A stretch of 52,268 nt of DNA from an uncultured Clostridia bacterium (lineage in GTDB: Bacteria; Bacillota; Clostridia; Oscillospirales; Acutalibacteraceae): positions 1 to 52,268 of the forward strand of contig CALWIU010000062.1 in assembly GCA_944380845.1 (NCBI GenBank), in the 5' to 3' direction. This document shows, in pieces, positions 36,460 to 45,081 of the stretch (positions are counted from its first letter, which is position 1; every line of letters begins with the position of its first letter). A program made the translations under genes and the position numbers. The notes below the pieces were generated by a model. The model was not told the DNA's origin, searched no databases, and worked only from the letters and a program-made list of their open reading frames with translations.

Positions 36460-37782
36460 ATGAATAAATACAGGAATATATTCGGCAACTGCGACTGCGA
36501 CCAGGGGGAGTCGATGCAGCCGCGCATGGCAGCCGAACAAGCGATCCGCGCTGCGCAAAACGCCATGCAGGCAGTCAGCCGGGCGTACTGTCAGCAGCCT
36601 GCTGCATCAAACACAGGATGCGCCTGCGGCGGATCCTGCCAACAGCCCATCACCTGCTGCTGCCCACCGGGACCAACCGGTCCCACCGGACCCACCGGCC
36701 CCTTCGGACCTACCGGTCCGCAGGGGATACAGGGCATCCAGGGACTTCAGGGCTTCCCGGGGGCACAAGGTCCGACAGGACCGCAGGGCATTCCCGGACC
36801 TGACGGCGCTACCGGCCCCACAGGGCCACAGGGCATTCCCGGACCCAACGGAGCCACCGGAAGAATCGGCGACACCGGTCCCACGGGTCCGACCGGACCG
36901 CAAGGTGCCACCGGACCGACCGGTCCCACCGGGCCAGTCGGCGCTACCGGCGCAACCGGCGCACAGGGTGCCATCGGCCCCACAGGCCCCACCGGAGCAA
37001 CCGGCGCAACCGGTGCACAGGGTTTAATCGGACCAACTGGTCCCACCGGACCGCAGGGTCCTGCCGGCACTGGTACAGGGGCAACCGGCCCCACCGGGCC
37101 AACCGGTCCTACCGGCGCTACCGGAGCAGAAGGTCCCACCGGACCCACCGGCCCGGAAGGTGCAGCCGGTGCCACAGGTGCAACTGGTGCGGAAGGTCCC
37201 ACAGGCCCCACCGGTCCTGCCGGTCCGGAAGGCGCAGCCGGTGCCACAGGCGCTGAAGGCCCTACCGGTCCCACCGGTCCGGAAGGTGCAGCAGGCGCAA
37301 CGGGCGCAGAAGGTCCTACCGGCCCCACCGGTCCTACCGGTCCTACGGGACCTGCGGGTGCAGGCGTACTTTCCGCTGTTGCCGCCGCCAACGAAGACGC
37401 GCAAACTCCGACCACATCCGGAGAGCCCCTTTCCTTTGCGGCACTTAACGCCAATCGCGGCACGGCCATCAATTACACCGTCAACACCGCTGATTTCACG
37501 GTTCAGACCCCCGGCACTTATGAAATCAGTTATGCGGCAACGGCAACCGCCGCTTCGGGATCCGGCACCGCCACCCCGTCGCTATTCTTACAGTTTAACG
37601 GAACGCTGATTCCCGGATCGCGCAGCAGCGCATCGATTTCAGATGCCAACCCCATCGCCGCGCTGTCCAACTCGATCATTACGGATCTGAATGAACCGGG
37701 TACCGTTACGCTGAACGCAGGCAGCACCGATGCCGCCTTCTCCTCAGTATCGCTGACCATGAAACAACTGAATATTCTGTAA
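36460..37782 (+). CDS. Collagen-like triple-helix repeat protein (BclA-like)
   Basis: 440 residues in three parts. N-terminal 1-70: Ala/Gln-rich helix then a cysteine-rich hinge ([17 protein letters not shown]). Residues 71 to about 302: uninterrupted Gly-X-Y repeats, mainly GPT and GAT, with [13 protein letters not shown] blocks repeated towards the end and a phase slip at [12 protein letters not shown]-terminal about 138 residues: beta-rich domain ([31 protein letters not shown]) like the trimeric head of exosporium BclA proteins. Threonines in the Y position are the known O-glycosylation sites of BclA. No signal peptide, as in BclA. AAGGAGG precedes the ATG. A glycosyltransferase follows by 27 bases. 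Likely a spore- or cell-surface filament. Confidence 0.88.
   Translation: MNKYRNIFGNCDCDQGESMQPRMAAEQAIRAAQNAMQAVSRAYCQQPAASNTGCACGGSCQQPITCCCPPGPTGPTGPTGPFGPTGPQGIQGIQGLQGFPGAQGPTGPQGIPGPDGATGPTGPQGIPGPNGATGRIGDTGPTGPTGPQGATGPTGPTGPVGATGATGAQGAIGPTGPTGATGATGAQGLIGPTGPTGPQGPAGTGTGATGPTGPTGPTGATGAEGPTGPTGPEGAAGATGATGAEGPTGPTGPAGPEGAAGATGAEGPTGPTGPEGAAGATGAEGPTGPTGPTGPTGPAGAGVLSAVAAANEDAQTPTTSGEPLSFAALNANRGTAINYTVNTADFTVQTPGTYEISYAATATAASGSGTATPSLFLQFNGTLIPGSRSSASISDANPIAALSNSIITDLNEPGTVTLNAGSTDAAFSSVSLTMKQLNIL
36670..37366 (+). repeat. Gly-X-Y coding repeat tract
   Basis: About 230 codons of GGN-CCN/GCN-ACN triplets, with near-identical 18- to 36-base units, encode the collagen-like stalk. 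The low-complexity DNA keeps other frames open on both strands, which are not genes. The tract is prone to length change by slippage. Confidence 0.9.
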
Positions 37783-37809
37783 ACAATCGCTGAATCGGAG
37801 GAACACGCC

Positions 37810-38901
37810 ATGGGGAATTATCACATCTGTGTATATGCCATCTGCAAAGACGAAGAAGCCTGTGTCAAACGCTGGATGGATTCAATGAGAGAGGCGGACG
37901 AAGTCTATGTGCTCGACACCGGCTCAACCGACCGATCCGTTGCGCTTTTGCAAAAGGAAGGCGCCATTGTACAGCGGGCAGAAATTTCCCCGTGGCGTTT
38001 TGACACGGCGCGGAACCGTTCCATGGATCTGCTGCCGGAAGACTGCGACATCTGCGTATGTACGGATTTAGACGAAGTGTTTCATCCCGGCTGGCGAGAG
38101 GCGCTGGAAAAAGCCTGGCGGCCCGGCACCCTGCGCGCGAGGTACCGCTACACATGGAATTTTAATCCGGACGGAAGCGAAGGGGTTGTTTTTTATACCG
38201 ACAAAATCCACGCGCGCAGGGGGTTCCGCTGGGTACACCCCGTTCATGAAGTCTTGCAATATGAAGGCGGCGATCACCCGATCATAACCATTCCGGGCAT
38301 CCAGCTGGATCACCATGCCAACGCCAAAGCCTCCCGCGCCCAATATCTGCCGCTTTTGGAACTGGCGGTGCGGGAGGATCCGGATGATGACCGAAACACC
38401 CACTATCTGGGGCGCGAATATATGTTTCACAAACAATATGAAAAGGCCATCCGAATGCTGCAAAGGCATCTGTCGCTTCCCCGGGCGCGCTGGCAGGATG
38501 AGCGATGCGCCTCCATGCGCTATATCGCCCGCTGTTATGAAAATCTCGGCGATCCGGATCAGGCCTTTTTCTGGCATTTGAAAGCCGTCGCGGAAGCCCC
38601 CTATCTGCGCGAACCATGGACAGATGCGGCGCAGTTCTTTTACCGCCGGGAAGATTGGTACGCCATGGTTTTCTGCTGCGAGCAGGCGCTGAAGATCCGG
38701 GAGCGGCCGGATACATACATCAGCGAGAGCGCGGCGTGGAGCGCACTGCCGGACGATCTGGCAGCCGTCGGTTATTACAGAACCGGCAATTACCGGAAAG
38801 CGCAGGAAGCCATCGACCGGGCGATTGAAAAAGAGCCGGAAAATCAGCGGCTGACAAACAACCGCAGTTGGATCGAAAAGAAACTGCAAAAAAACACCTG
38901 A
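37810..38901 (+). CDS. GT2 glycosyltransferase with C-terminal TPR region
   Basis: 363 residues. N-terminal GT-A domain: ICVYAICKDEEACVKRWMDS, nucleotide-sugar site DTGSTD (36-41), metal DxD as DLDE (86-89), and WNFNPDGSEGVVFYTDKIH. From about residue 190 two or more tetratricopeptide-like helix pairs (YLGREYMFHKQYEKAIRML, GYYRTGNYRKAQEAIDRAI) could hold a protein substrate. GGAGG upstream; 27 bases after the collagen-like gene and so in its operon. Most likely O-glycosylates the GXT repeats (inference from context; threonine-rich collagen-like proteins are known targets of linked glycosyltransferases). Confidence 0.88.
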   Translation: MGNYHICVYAICKDEEACVKRWMDSMREADEVYVLDTGSTDRSVALLQKEGAIVQRAEISPWRFDTARNRSMDLLPEDCDICVCTDLDEVFHPGWREALEKAWRPGTLRARYRYTWNFNPDGSEGVVFYTDKIHARRGFRWVHPVHEVLQYEGGDHPIITIPGIQLDHHANAKASRAQYLPLLELAVREDPDDDRNTHYLGREYMFHKQYEKAIRMLQRHLSLPRARWQDERCASMRYIARCYENLGDPDQAFFWHLKAVAEAPYLREPWTDAAQFFYRREDWYAMVFCCEQALKIRERPDTYISESAAWSALPDDLAAVGYYRTGNYRKAQEAIDRAIEKEPENQRLTNNRSWIEKKLQKNT

Positions 38902-39179
38902 AACCATATCGCCGCCGGAGCCGCCCCCTTCTGACGCTTCGGCGGCATTTATCAATCCTCACAAATTTTAGCCGTTTCCGCCCCGGAAGTTTTCCATGTT
39001 TTTTGATAAAAATCATTTCCCTTTTCCCCGCCGATATGATATGATAAAGTAGAAACCATTTTGACGACTGTGACTGATTGTTACATTTCCCCGGTCAATT
39101 TTCACATAACTGTTTGTTTTTCCGGTCGAGGGACTATACTTGTATAAAAATGGTTTAAGAACCGGCGGAGGAACGATTC
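38902..39179 (+). other. Intergenic region before the radical SAM gene
   Basis: Starts with a weak hairpin (GCCGCC at 38910 with GGCGGC at 38940) that may end the collagen-glycosyltransferase transcript. A possible promoter at 39113-39140 reads TTTGTT, 16-bp spacer, TATACT. Otherwise nothing recognised. Confidence 0.4.
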
Positions 39180-40604
39180 ATGGCAGATACACATAAACTG
39201 ACAAGAGCGGCGGCTGGCGCGATTCTTGACAAGACCCTGAAATATGTCGATAAAAACCCGGAAGAAAACATTATCAAGCTCGTTGACCGTGCCTCTGGCA
39301 TGATCAAGGGAATGTTTCCGCCCGAAAATTTTGAAAAAATCAAAGCCGGTCTGCGCGATCCTGACAATGTCTACCGGCAGTTTGCGCTGGATATTATTCG
39401 AGATATCGATAAGCGGATCATCAAAAATATGATCCTGTCCATGGGCATCGAAGCTGCGCTGTACGGCACCAAAACCGTCCGCGAAAACCGCGAGAAATAC
39501 GACTGCAACATTCCGTGGCTGATTCTTTTTGATCCGACAAGCGCCTGCAACATGAAATGCAAAGGCTGCTGGGCAGCGGAATACGGCTACAAGCAGAACC
39601 TCACCTATGAGGAAATGAAAAGCATTGTATCGCAGGGCAAAGCGCTGGGCACACATTTTTATATGATGACCGGCGGCGAACCGCTGATCCGCAAAGACGA
39701 CATCATTCGCCTGTGTGAAGAAAACCCGGACTGTGCCTTCATGGCGTTTACCAACGGCACGCTGGTCGATCAGAAACTTTGCGACGATATGCTGCGGGTC
39801 GGCAACTTCGCATTGGCGCTCAGCGTTGAGGGCACGGAAGAAAGCAACGACCTACGCCGTGGCGGCGGCGCTTACAGCAAAACCCTGGCGGCAATGGATC
39901 TGCTGCACAAAAACAAATGCCTTTTTGGTATTTCCGTCTGTTATACCCGTCAGAACGACGCGTATGTCACCAGCGATGAATTTTTGGATCTGATGGTGGA
40001 AAAAGGTGCCAAATACGGGCTGTACTTTAATTATATGCCTGTCGGCCACGATGCGGATAAAGACTTCATTCCCACCCCGCAGCAGCGTAAATATATGTAT
40101 GAGTGGATTCGCCGGGTTCGCAACAGCAAAACCGGCAAGCGTATGTTCATTTTTGATTTTCAGGATGACGGCGAATATGTCGGCGGCTGCATTGCCGGCG
40201 GACGGCGGTATTTCCACATCAACTCCGCAGGCGATATGGAGCCCTGCGTTTTCATCCATTATTCCGACTCCAACATCCGTACCCACACCATTCTGGAGGC
40301 GCTGCGCCGCCCCCTGTTTATGGCATATAACAAGGGGCAGCCCTTTAATGATAATCATCTGCGCCCCTGTCCGATGCTGGAAAATCCTCAGATCCTGCGC
40401 AAAATGGTCAAGGAAACCGGCGCCAAATCCACCGACCTTCTGGTGGAAGAGGATGTTGACACCCTTTGCGGCCGCTGCGATCAGTTCGCGCTGGAATGGG
40501 CGCCTGTTGCGGAAGAAATCTGGAACACTTACCCCCACAAAAAGACGCATACCGAGTATTACCGGGATCGTCATCCCGAAGAATTCACCGACTCCGGAAA
40601 GTAA
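39180..40604 (+). CDS. Radical SAM enzyme of unknown substrate
   Basis: 474 residues. An N-terminal helical region of about 105 residues precedes the radical SAM core with the 4Fe-4S motif CNMKCKGC (Cys123, Cys127, Cys130), followed by the SAM-binding TGGEPL. The C-terminal part contains CIAGGRRYFHINSAGDMEPCVFIH and, near the end, LCGRCDQF, which look like ligands of an auxiliary cluster of SPASM type. GGAGGAA precedes the ATG. A strong terminator follows and no partner gene or precursor peptide is seen, so it is an orphan. Related proteins are common in Clostridia; function unknown to me. Confidence 0.85.
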   Translation: MADTHKLTRAAAGAILDKTLKYVDKNPEENIIKLVDRASGMIKGMFPPENFEKIKAGLRDPDNVYRQFALDIIRDIDKRIIKNMILSMGIEAALYGTKTVRENREKYDCNIPWLILFDPTSACNMKCKGCWAAEYGYKQNLTYEEMKSIVSQGKALGTHFYMMTGGEPLIRKDDIIRLCEENPDCAFMAFTNGTLVDQKLCDDMLRVGNFALALSVEGTEESNDLRRGGGAYSKTLAAMDLLHKNKCLFGISVCYTRQNDAYVTSDEFLDLMVEKGAKYGLYFNYMPVGHDADKDFIPTPQQRKYMYEWIRRVRNSKTGKRMFIFDFQDDGEYVGGCIAGGRRYFHINSAGDMEPCVFIHYSDSNIRTHTILEALRRPLFMAYNKGQPFNDNHLRPCPMLENPQILRKMVKETGAKSTDLLVEEDVDTLCGRCDQFALEWAPVAEEIWNTYPHKKTHTEYYRDRHPEEFTDSGK

Positions 40605-40641
40605 AAAGCTTTCCTTTGAAAATTCTATTTCTTTTCCCCAA

Positions 40642-40688
40642 AGAGAGAACCGCTTTGTTCATCTGAACAGGGCGGTTCTCTCTTTTTG
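40642..40688. terminator. Bidirectional terminator between radical SAM gene and Sir2 gene
   Basis: 12-bp stem AGAGAGAACCGC/GCGGTTCTCTCT (40642-40653 with 40672-40683), followed by TTTTT on the plus strand; it also lies just after the minus-strand Sir2 stop codon. Confidence 0.85.
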
Positions 40689-40696
40689 TCTATGCC

Positions 40697-41410
40697 TTAT
40701 AATGCCGAAAAAACCTCGGAAATATCTTCATGCAGCACAAGATCGGCGTCCCGGTCATACGGCGTCGGATCTTTGTTGATAATGATCAGATTCGCCGCAC
40801 GGCTCCGCATGCGCACCAGCCCCGCCGCCGGATAAACGACCAGCGAACTGCCGACAACCACCAGCAGATCGCAGGACGCAAGCGCCTGAACGGCTTTTTG
40901 CCATTTCGTCTGATCCAGATTTTCGCCGTAAAATACAATATCCGGCCGCAGGATTCCGCCGCAGTCGCAGTACGGGATTCCATCCGCCGCCTGTACATAT
41001 TCTTCCGGATACGCTTTTTTGCAGCGCAAGCAGGAATATTTCAGCGTCGTGCCATGAATTTCGATTACATTTTTGCTGCCCGCCGCCGTATGCAGACCAT
41101 CAATATTCTGGGTGATGACCGCGCGCACTTTCTCACCCAACGCTGCTATTTTTTTGTGCGCAATATTCGGTCTGGTGTTCCCAACGATCAGAAATTGCTT
41201 ATAATACCGGTAAAATTCCGCCGGATGCGCCATAAAAAAATCAATAGACAACAGCGTTTCATAAGGGATCGGGGATTTCCGTTTTTCCAATCCTTCTTTC
41301 CCTCGAAAATCCGCCAGCCCGCTCGCCGTGGAAATACCCGCTCCGGTCAGGAACACAATTTTATTTTTTTGCCCGATCCATTCTTTCAGCTCGTTGTATT
41401 CCTTTTTCAT
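40697..41410 (-). CDS. cobB: Sir2-family NAD-dependent protein deacylase
   Basis: 237-residue sirtuin that removes acyl groups from lysine using NAD+. Seen: NAD-binding GAGIS (23-27), QNIDGLH (101-107), catalytic His119 (EIHG), zinc cysteines Cys127/Cys130 and Cys148/Cys150 in CLRC and CDCGG, and the GSSLVVYPAAG loop. Its ATG overlaps the stop of the NUDIX-AlkD gene by 4 bases, so the two are co-expressed. No macrodomain or lipoate-ligase partner of the SirTM type is present. Confidence 0.93.
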   Translation of the reverse strand: MKKEYNELKEWIGQKNKIVFLTGAGISTASGLADFRGKEGLEKRKSPIPYETLLSIDFFMAHPAEFYRYYKQFLIVGNTRPNIAHKKIAALGEKVRAVITQNIDGLHTAAGSKNVIEIHGTTLKYSCLRCKKAYPEEYVQAADGIPYCDCGGILRPDIVFYGENLDQTKWQKAVQALASCDLLVVVGSSLVVYPAAGLVRMRSRAANLIIINKDPTPYDRDADLVLHEDISEVFSAL

Positions 41411-42495
41411 CCGTCGTTCCTCCCTTTCAGCCAGGCGCGCAGCTCTTCTTTTTGCGCATCGGATATCCGCCTGCTTTCACACGCCTTTTGCACCGTTTTT
41501 CTTTTGACCCAGTCCGAAAGCCGATCCTCAGCCAGAAAAGCCCGCGTTTCCTCCGGCCGCTTCGCAAGCGCCGTCGCAAAATACCAGGCAATCATCATAT
41601 TGACATAATACGCATCGCCCTGCGCCGACGCGGCAAGGGCAAAATCATCATAAGAAAACGCATCCTCTAAAAAATACCGCATCAGAACGCCGATGCCGTA
41701 ACGCACCGTATATGGGTGCAAAGACCCGATCCATTCTACTGCTTTTTGATGCAGAACCGGCAAATTCCGTCTGAACACCCGGGGATTCATCTGGTCACAG
41801 GTCGCCCAGTTATCTACATAAGGCAAAAACGCATCCACCTGTGACAAGGCACGCGCAAAATCCCGTTCTTTTTCCAGCAGGAAAGCGTGCAGGTTGTTTT
41901 CTTCAAAGTAAACATGGGGAAGCGCCTGTAAAAACGCCTCCGCCTGTCCGTTTTTGAAAATTTCCCGGGCGTAGCTTCTCAGAAGCGGTGTTCTCACGCC
42001 GATTACCAGACTGTCATCCAGATCCGGCAGCAGGCGGGACTGAAACACCTGATAAGAGGCATCCCGCAGCGTCAGCAAATGCCGGCGGATCGCACCGACA
42101 GAGGCAGGCGCACCGTATTCCTTCTGTATTTTCTCCAAAATTTCCACATCGGCAGGACAAAAAGCAAAATCCGGGATCTCTTCCGGCGTGATCCAGCGCA
42201 AAGCCGTGTGTTCTTTTTGAACCGCCTCCCCGTCAAGTTCGGTATGGAACAAGGTCAGGTGTACCGTTATGTCCTCATAGGCGTGTTCCACTTCACAAAA
42301 AATCCTGCCGACCCGCACCGGGGCGTCCAGTTCCTCCCGGCATTCCCGTACCAGTGCTTCCGGCAAAGATTCCCCCGGCTCTTTTTTCCCTCCGACAAAT
42401 TCCCACAATCCGCCCCTTGCTTTTTCCGGCGGACGCTGTCCGATCAGGAATCTGCCGTTGCGAAAAACCAGCGCGGCAGCCACTTCGACTCGCAT
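41407..42495 (-). CDS. NUDIX hydrolase fused to AlkD-like DNA alkylation repair domain
   Basis: 362 residues, two domains. 1 to about 128: MutT-type NUDIX with the box GGKKEPGESLPEALVREC then REELDA, close to (d)NTP pyrophosphohydrolases such as 8-oxo-dGTPase or CTP pyrophosphohydrolase. About 145-362: HEAT-like helical domain of the AlkD family with LDDSLVIGVRTPLLR, VDNWATCDQMNP (DNA-contact Trp and catalytic Asp region) and YTVRYGIGVLMRYFL. This would join cleansing of the nucleotide pool to base-excision repair in one polypeptide. Start at ATG 42495 with GGAGGT; the frame is open to 42549 but crosses a terminator. A Sir2 gene overlaps its end. Confidence 0.88.
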   Translation of the reverse strand: MRVEVAAALVFRNGRFLIGQRPPEKARGGLWEFVGGKKEPGESLPEALVRECREELDAPVRVGRIFCEVEHAYEDITVHLTLFHTELDGEAVQKEHTALRWITPEEIPDFAFCPADVEILEKIQKEYGAPASVGAIRRHLLTLRDASYQVFQSRLLPDLDDSLVIGVRTPLLRSYAREIFKNGQAEAFLQALPHVYFEENNLHAFLLEKERDFARALSQVDAFLPYVDNWATCDQMNPRVFRRNLPVLHQKAVEWIGSLHPYTVRYGIGVLMRYFLEDAFSYDDFALAASAQGDAYYVNMMIAWYFATALAKRPEETRAFLAEDRLSDWVKRKTVQKACESRRISDAQKEELRAWLKGRNDG

Positions 42496-42510
42496 ATCCG
42501 TTACCTCCTG

Positions 42511-42545
42511 AAAAAAAGAAGCCGTTCCGAAAGCAGGAACGGCTT
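42511..42545 (-). terminator. Intrinsic terminator after nagB
   Basis: 10-bp stem AAGCCGTTCC/GGAACGGCTT followed by CTTTTTTT on the minus strand. Its T tract ends 4 bases before the GGAGGT of the NUDIX-AlkD gene, so that gene must depend on readthrough or on a promoter inside nagB. Confidence 0.85.
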
Positions 42546-42557
42546 GCAAATGCTGAA

Positions 42558-43280
42558 TTATAATTTAGACGCGGCAGCCCGATCCATAAAAATAACAGCA
42601 TCCGGATGCGTCTGCAAAATCGATGCGGGGCAATGGGGCGTAACTTCTCCGCGGATCATCGCGTGCATGGCATCCGCTTTGCTTTCGCCGGTGGCAATCA
42701 AAACGATTTTTTTCGCCGTCATGATCGTGCCGACGCCCATGGTCACCGCATACCGCGGCATTTTTCCTTCCTCAAAATAAATACTGTTGGAATGAATGGT
42801 GCTGTCCGTCAGCTTGACCTTATAAGTACCTTTTGTAAAAGTTTCCCCCGGTTCATTAAAGCCAATGTGCCCGTTGGTACCAATGCCAAGCAGCTGAATA
42901 TCCACACCGCCGGCCTCAGCAAGCAGCCGGTCATACTTTTCACATTCTGCCGGCATATCGGCTGCATTGCCGTCGGGCAAATGAACATTTTCCTCTTTGA
43001 TATTGATGTGAGAAAAAAGATTTTCATGCATGAAGGTATAATAACTGTTTTTATCCGATCTGGGCAAATCGCAATACTCGTCCAGATTATAAGTCGTGAC
43101 CTGGGAAAAATCCAGATACCCGTTTTCATACTGCGAAATCAAATATTGATACATCGCAACGGGCGATGCGCCCGTAGCCAATCCCAGCTTTGCTTTGGGA
43201 TTGTTTTTGACCAAATGAACAAACAGCTCTCCCGCCGCAACGGCAATCTGTTCCGGCGTATTTAAAATTCTGACATCCAT
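42558..43280 (-). CDS. nagB: Glucosamine-6-phosphate deaminase NagB
   Basis: Converts glucosamine-6-phosphate to fructose-6-phosphate and ammonia, feeding amino sugars into glycolysis. 240 residues. Seen: LGLATGASPVAMY phosphate loop, YNLDEYCDL with the catalytic aspartate, and GIGTNGHIGFNEPG with the active-site histidine. GAGGTG lies upstream of the ATG. It lacks the C-terminal allosteric extension of the E. coli enzyme. Upstream, GTTTATC/GATAAAC (43295-43301 and 43327-43333) form a spaced inverted repeat that may be an operator. No nagA is present. Confidence 0.95.
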   Translation of the reverse strand: MDVRILNTPEQIAVAAGELFVHLVKNNPKAKLGLATGASPVAMYQYLISQYENGYLDFSQVTTYNLDEYCDLPRSDKNSYYTFMHENLFSHINIKEENVHLPDGNAADMPAECEKYDRLLAEAGGVDIQLLGIGTNGHIGFNEPGETFTKGTYKVKLTDSTIHSNSIYFEEGKMPRYAVTMGVGTIMTAKKIVLIATGESKADAMHAMIRGEVTPHCPASILQTHPDAVIFMDRAAASKL

Positions 43281-43354
43281 AGCGACACCTCATCGTTTAT
43301 CTTATCATACCTTTTTATTTTAGCATGATAAACAGGGAAATGCAACCTTTCCAT

Positions 43355-43389
43355 AAAAAAACAACCGGCAGAGAACGGTTCTCTGCCGG
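43355..43389 (-). terminator. Intrinsic terminator after the lipoprotein gene
   Basis: 12-bp stem CCGGCAGAGAAC/GTTCTCTGCCGG followed by TTGTTTTTTTA on the minus strand. Confidence 0.85.
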
Positions 43390-43404
43390 GAAAGGAATGC
43401 TTTT

Positions 43405-44292
43405 TTATTCATCCACGGGGACGGACGGATCGACCCAATCAAAGGTGTAGTTATTGGCGCAGCGCAGTGTAAAATACACCGTCAGATCGCCATAATCCGC
43501 CAGTTTGCCAACGCCTCTGGCATGCGCGGTCACCCGAATGACAGAAGTATAATTGGCATAGTCGATCTGATCCAGAATCCGCTCAGAGGAAAAGCTGATG
43601 GTGTTTTCTTCAAAAACAGCGCTGTAGGAATCAAAAACAAAATAATCGTCCATTTTTGCCATTTCTTCGCTGATAACCGTTTCATCAGGGAACGGGAAAA
43701 CCTGCGCGATTACGCTGTTGGATGCCAGCGGATAATTTTCCGGACGGAAAGAAATGTCGCCGTAATAAAAATTGGTATAGACCACCGGCTGTCCCTCTTC
43801 TTCCGTGGTCTCTTCGCCCATAACCAGACTTGCATCCAGAACACTTTCGGGATCCGGAATGGTATTCGGCGCAACATCGCCCCAATCCTCGCCAAAGGCG
43901 ACAGACTCGGTAGAGGACTCCACCGCACGGGCAATAAAAGAACGAACCTCTTCGGCGGCGGCGTTCAAAACATCCAGCGCCGGATCGGACTGCTGGTTGC
44001 CGTTTTCATCGGTTACCCCTTCCAGCGCACGGGGTACGATATTCAAATCGTTGATCTCATACCGTGTCTCGCGGGAAACGCCGGCATGGCCTTCTTTGGC
44101 CAAAGTAAGCAGCTGCGCATAATAGGCCGCTATCTTTTGTTTGGAATCCAGATCCTCGGTGCGGCTGGTGGAGAACGGCAAGGTTGTCGCCTCCTCCGCC
44201 TGGATTGTACTGATCAGCGCGTCACACCCGGAGAAAAAAACCGTAACAACCGCCAAAAGGACGGCGACGGAAGCCGCAATGATTTTTTTCAT
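43405..44292 (-). CDS. Predicted lipoprotein of unknown function (295 aa)
   Basis: Lipoprotein signal peptide: basic start, hydrophobic stretch 5-20 and lipobox FSGC with Cys23. The mature part has an acidic helical region (40-120, SKQKIAAYYAQLLTLAKEG) and a C-terminal part with beta strands (YANYTSVIRVTAHARG, GDLTVYFTLRC). No domain recognised. Exposed on the outer face of the membrane. GAGGAG precedes the ATG; own promoter and terminator, so it acts alone. A sensor or envelope-stress role is possible but not supported. Confidence 0.75.
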   Translation of the reverse strand: MKKIIAASVAVLLAVVTVFFSGCDALISTIQAEEATTLPFSTSRTEDLDSKQKIAAYYAQLLTLAKEGHAGVSRETRYEINDLNIVPRALEGVTDENGNQQSDPALDVLNAAAEEVRSFIARAVESSTESVAFGEDWGDVAPNTIPDPESVLDASLVMGEETTEEEGQPVVYTNFYYGDISFRPENYPLASNSVIAQVFPFPDETVISEEMAKMDDYFVFDSYSAVFEENTISFSSERILDQIDYANYTSVIRVTAHARGVGKLADYGDLTVYFTLRCANNYTFDWVDPSVPVDE

Positions 44293-44388
44293 AAGAAATA
44301 AACTCCTCTCTCCCAGAAAAAAGCGAATAAAAAATACATTTTCTGCGCTTTATCAGGGAAAAAACTACACAACTTGTTTAACAAAGAC

Positions 44389-44417
44389 AGTATAACACAA
44401 CGCCTACGCGCTGACAA
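44389..44417 (-). promoter_or_regulatory. Promoter of the lipoprotein gene
   Basis: TTGTCA (44412-44417), 17-bp spacer, TATACT (44389-44394). About 95 bases of leader follow up to the start codon. Confidence 0.7.
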
Positions 44418-44446
44418 GTTCTTTTTTTGCAGTCCCGCGAAATTCC

Positions 44447-45001
44447 TTACGCCAGCGAAAACCGCTCGCAAATTCTCTTTGCCGTTTCTTCCGGTGACAA
44501 ATTTGTATTGTCAATTCGCAAATAATTTTCAAAGGGGATCTCCCCCGGCAAGCTTTCCAGCCGGTAAGCGGCGTCATCTGCCAAAAGCCGGCGGTTCGAG
44601 CTTTCCAGATCGCGTTTGGAAGCCTTGTTTTTCAGCCGGTTTTCGGTCGCGTTCCGTTCCAGCCGTACCTGCTGCGACGCAACAAGTTCCACATAATAAA
44701 AGGTTGTATTGTAAGGCGCAAAAATTTCCTTCACCTGCTCAATATATGCCCAGTCGGAAGGCTGATCGAACGCCCACATATATGTAAAAATCATTCCGTA
44801 AGCATCCGTTCTGGCAAATTCCTCAAAAAGCACCCGCCGCATCCGCCGGATGGCTTCGCTGTGAAAATAGCCGAAGGTTTCCAAAACCGGCTCGATAATC
44901 ATATGATTGTGAAACAACCGCAGGTCACATCGCTTCATCAGTTCCTGACCAACGGTCATTTTACCGACAGCCGCGTTTCCAATTAAAAATAAAAGTTTCA
45001 A
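44447..45001 (-). CDS. P-loop NTPase, shikimate-kinase-like (184 aa)
   Basis: Small kinase-like protein with an N-terminal Walker A, GNAAVGKMT (8-16). Further features are DLRLFHNHMIIEPVLETFG, which resembles the adenylate/shikimate-kinase substrate lid region, and arginines near RLERNATENR. Substrate unknown; such proteins are usually annotated as AAA or kinase-like. The start is TTG 45001, with GAGGGGG 8 bases upstream; no ATG fits. The gene lies between a terminator and the lipoprotein promoter, with no partner. No terminator is obvious after it. Confidence 0.75.
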   Translation of the reverse strand: MKLLFLIGNAAVGKMTVGQELMKRCDLRLFHNHMIIEPVLETFGYFHSEAIRRMRRVLFEEFARTDAYGMIFTYMWAFDQPSDWAYIEQVKEIFAPYNTTFYYVELVASQQVRLERNATENRLKNKASKRDLESSNRRLLADDAAYRLESLPGEIPFENYLRIDNTNLSPEETAKRICERFSLA

Positions 45002-45026
45002 AAGAATCCCCCTCTTTGCAGAAACG

Positions 45027-45071
45027 AAAAAAAAGACATCGGGATGCTCCGATCAAGCCATCCCGATGTCT
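45027..45071 (-). terminator. Intrinsic terminator after the M28 peptidase gene
   Basis: 13-bp stem AGACATCGGGATG/CATCCCGATGTCT followed by TTTTTTT on the minus strand, 11 bases after the stop codon. Confidence 0.88.
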
Positions 45072-45081
45072 TGCCATTCGT

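Noticed and set aside
36670..37366. Possible CRISPR or intergenic tandem repeat array
   Set aside because: The periodicity is in codons and in frame with one protein; there are no uniform repeats with unique spacers.
36747..37472. Minus-strand frame of Gly/Pro/Val repeats opposite the collagen-like gene
   Set aside because: It is the antisense reading of the Gly-X-Y repeat tract; the plus strand has the ribosome binding site, BclA-like termini and a linked glycosyltransferase.
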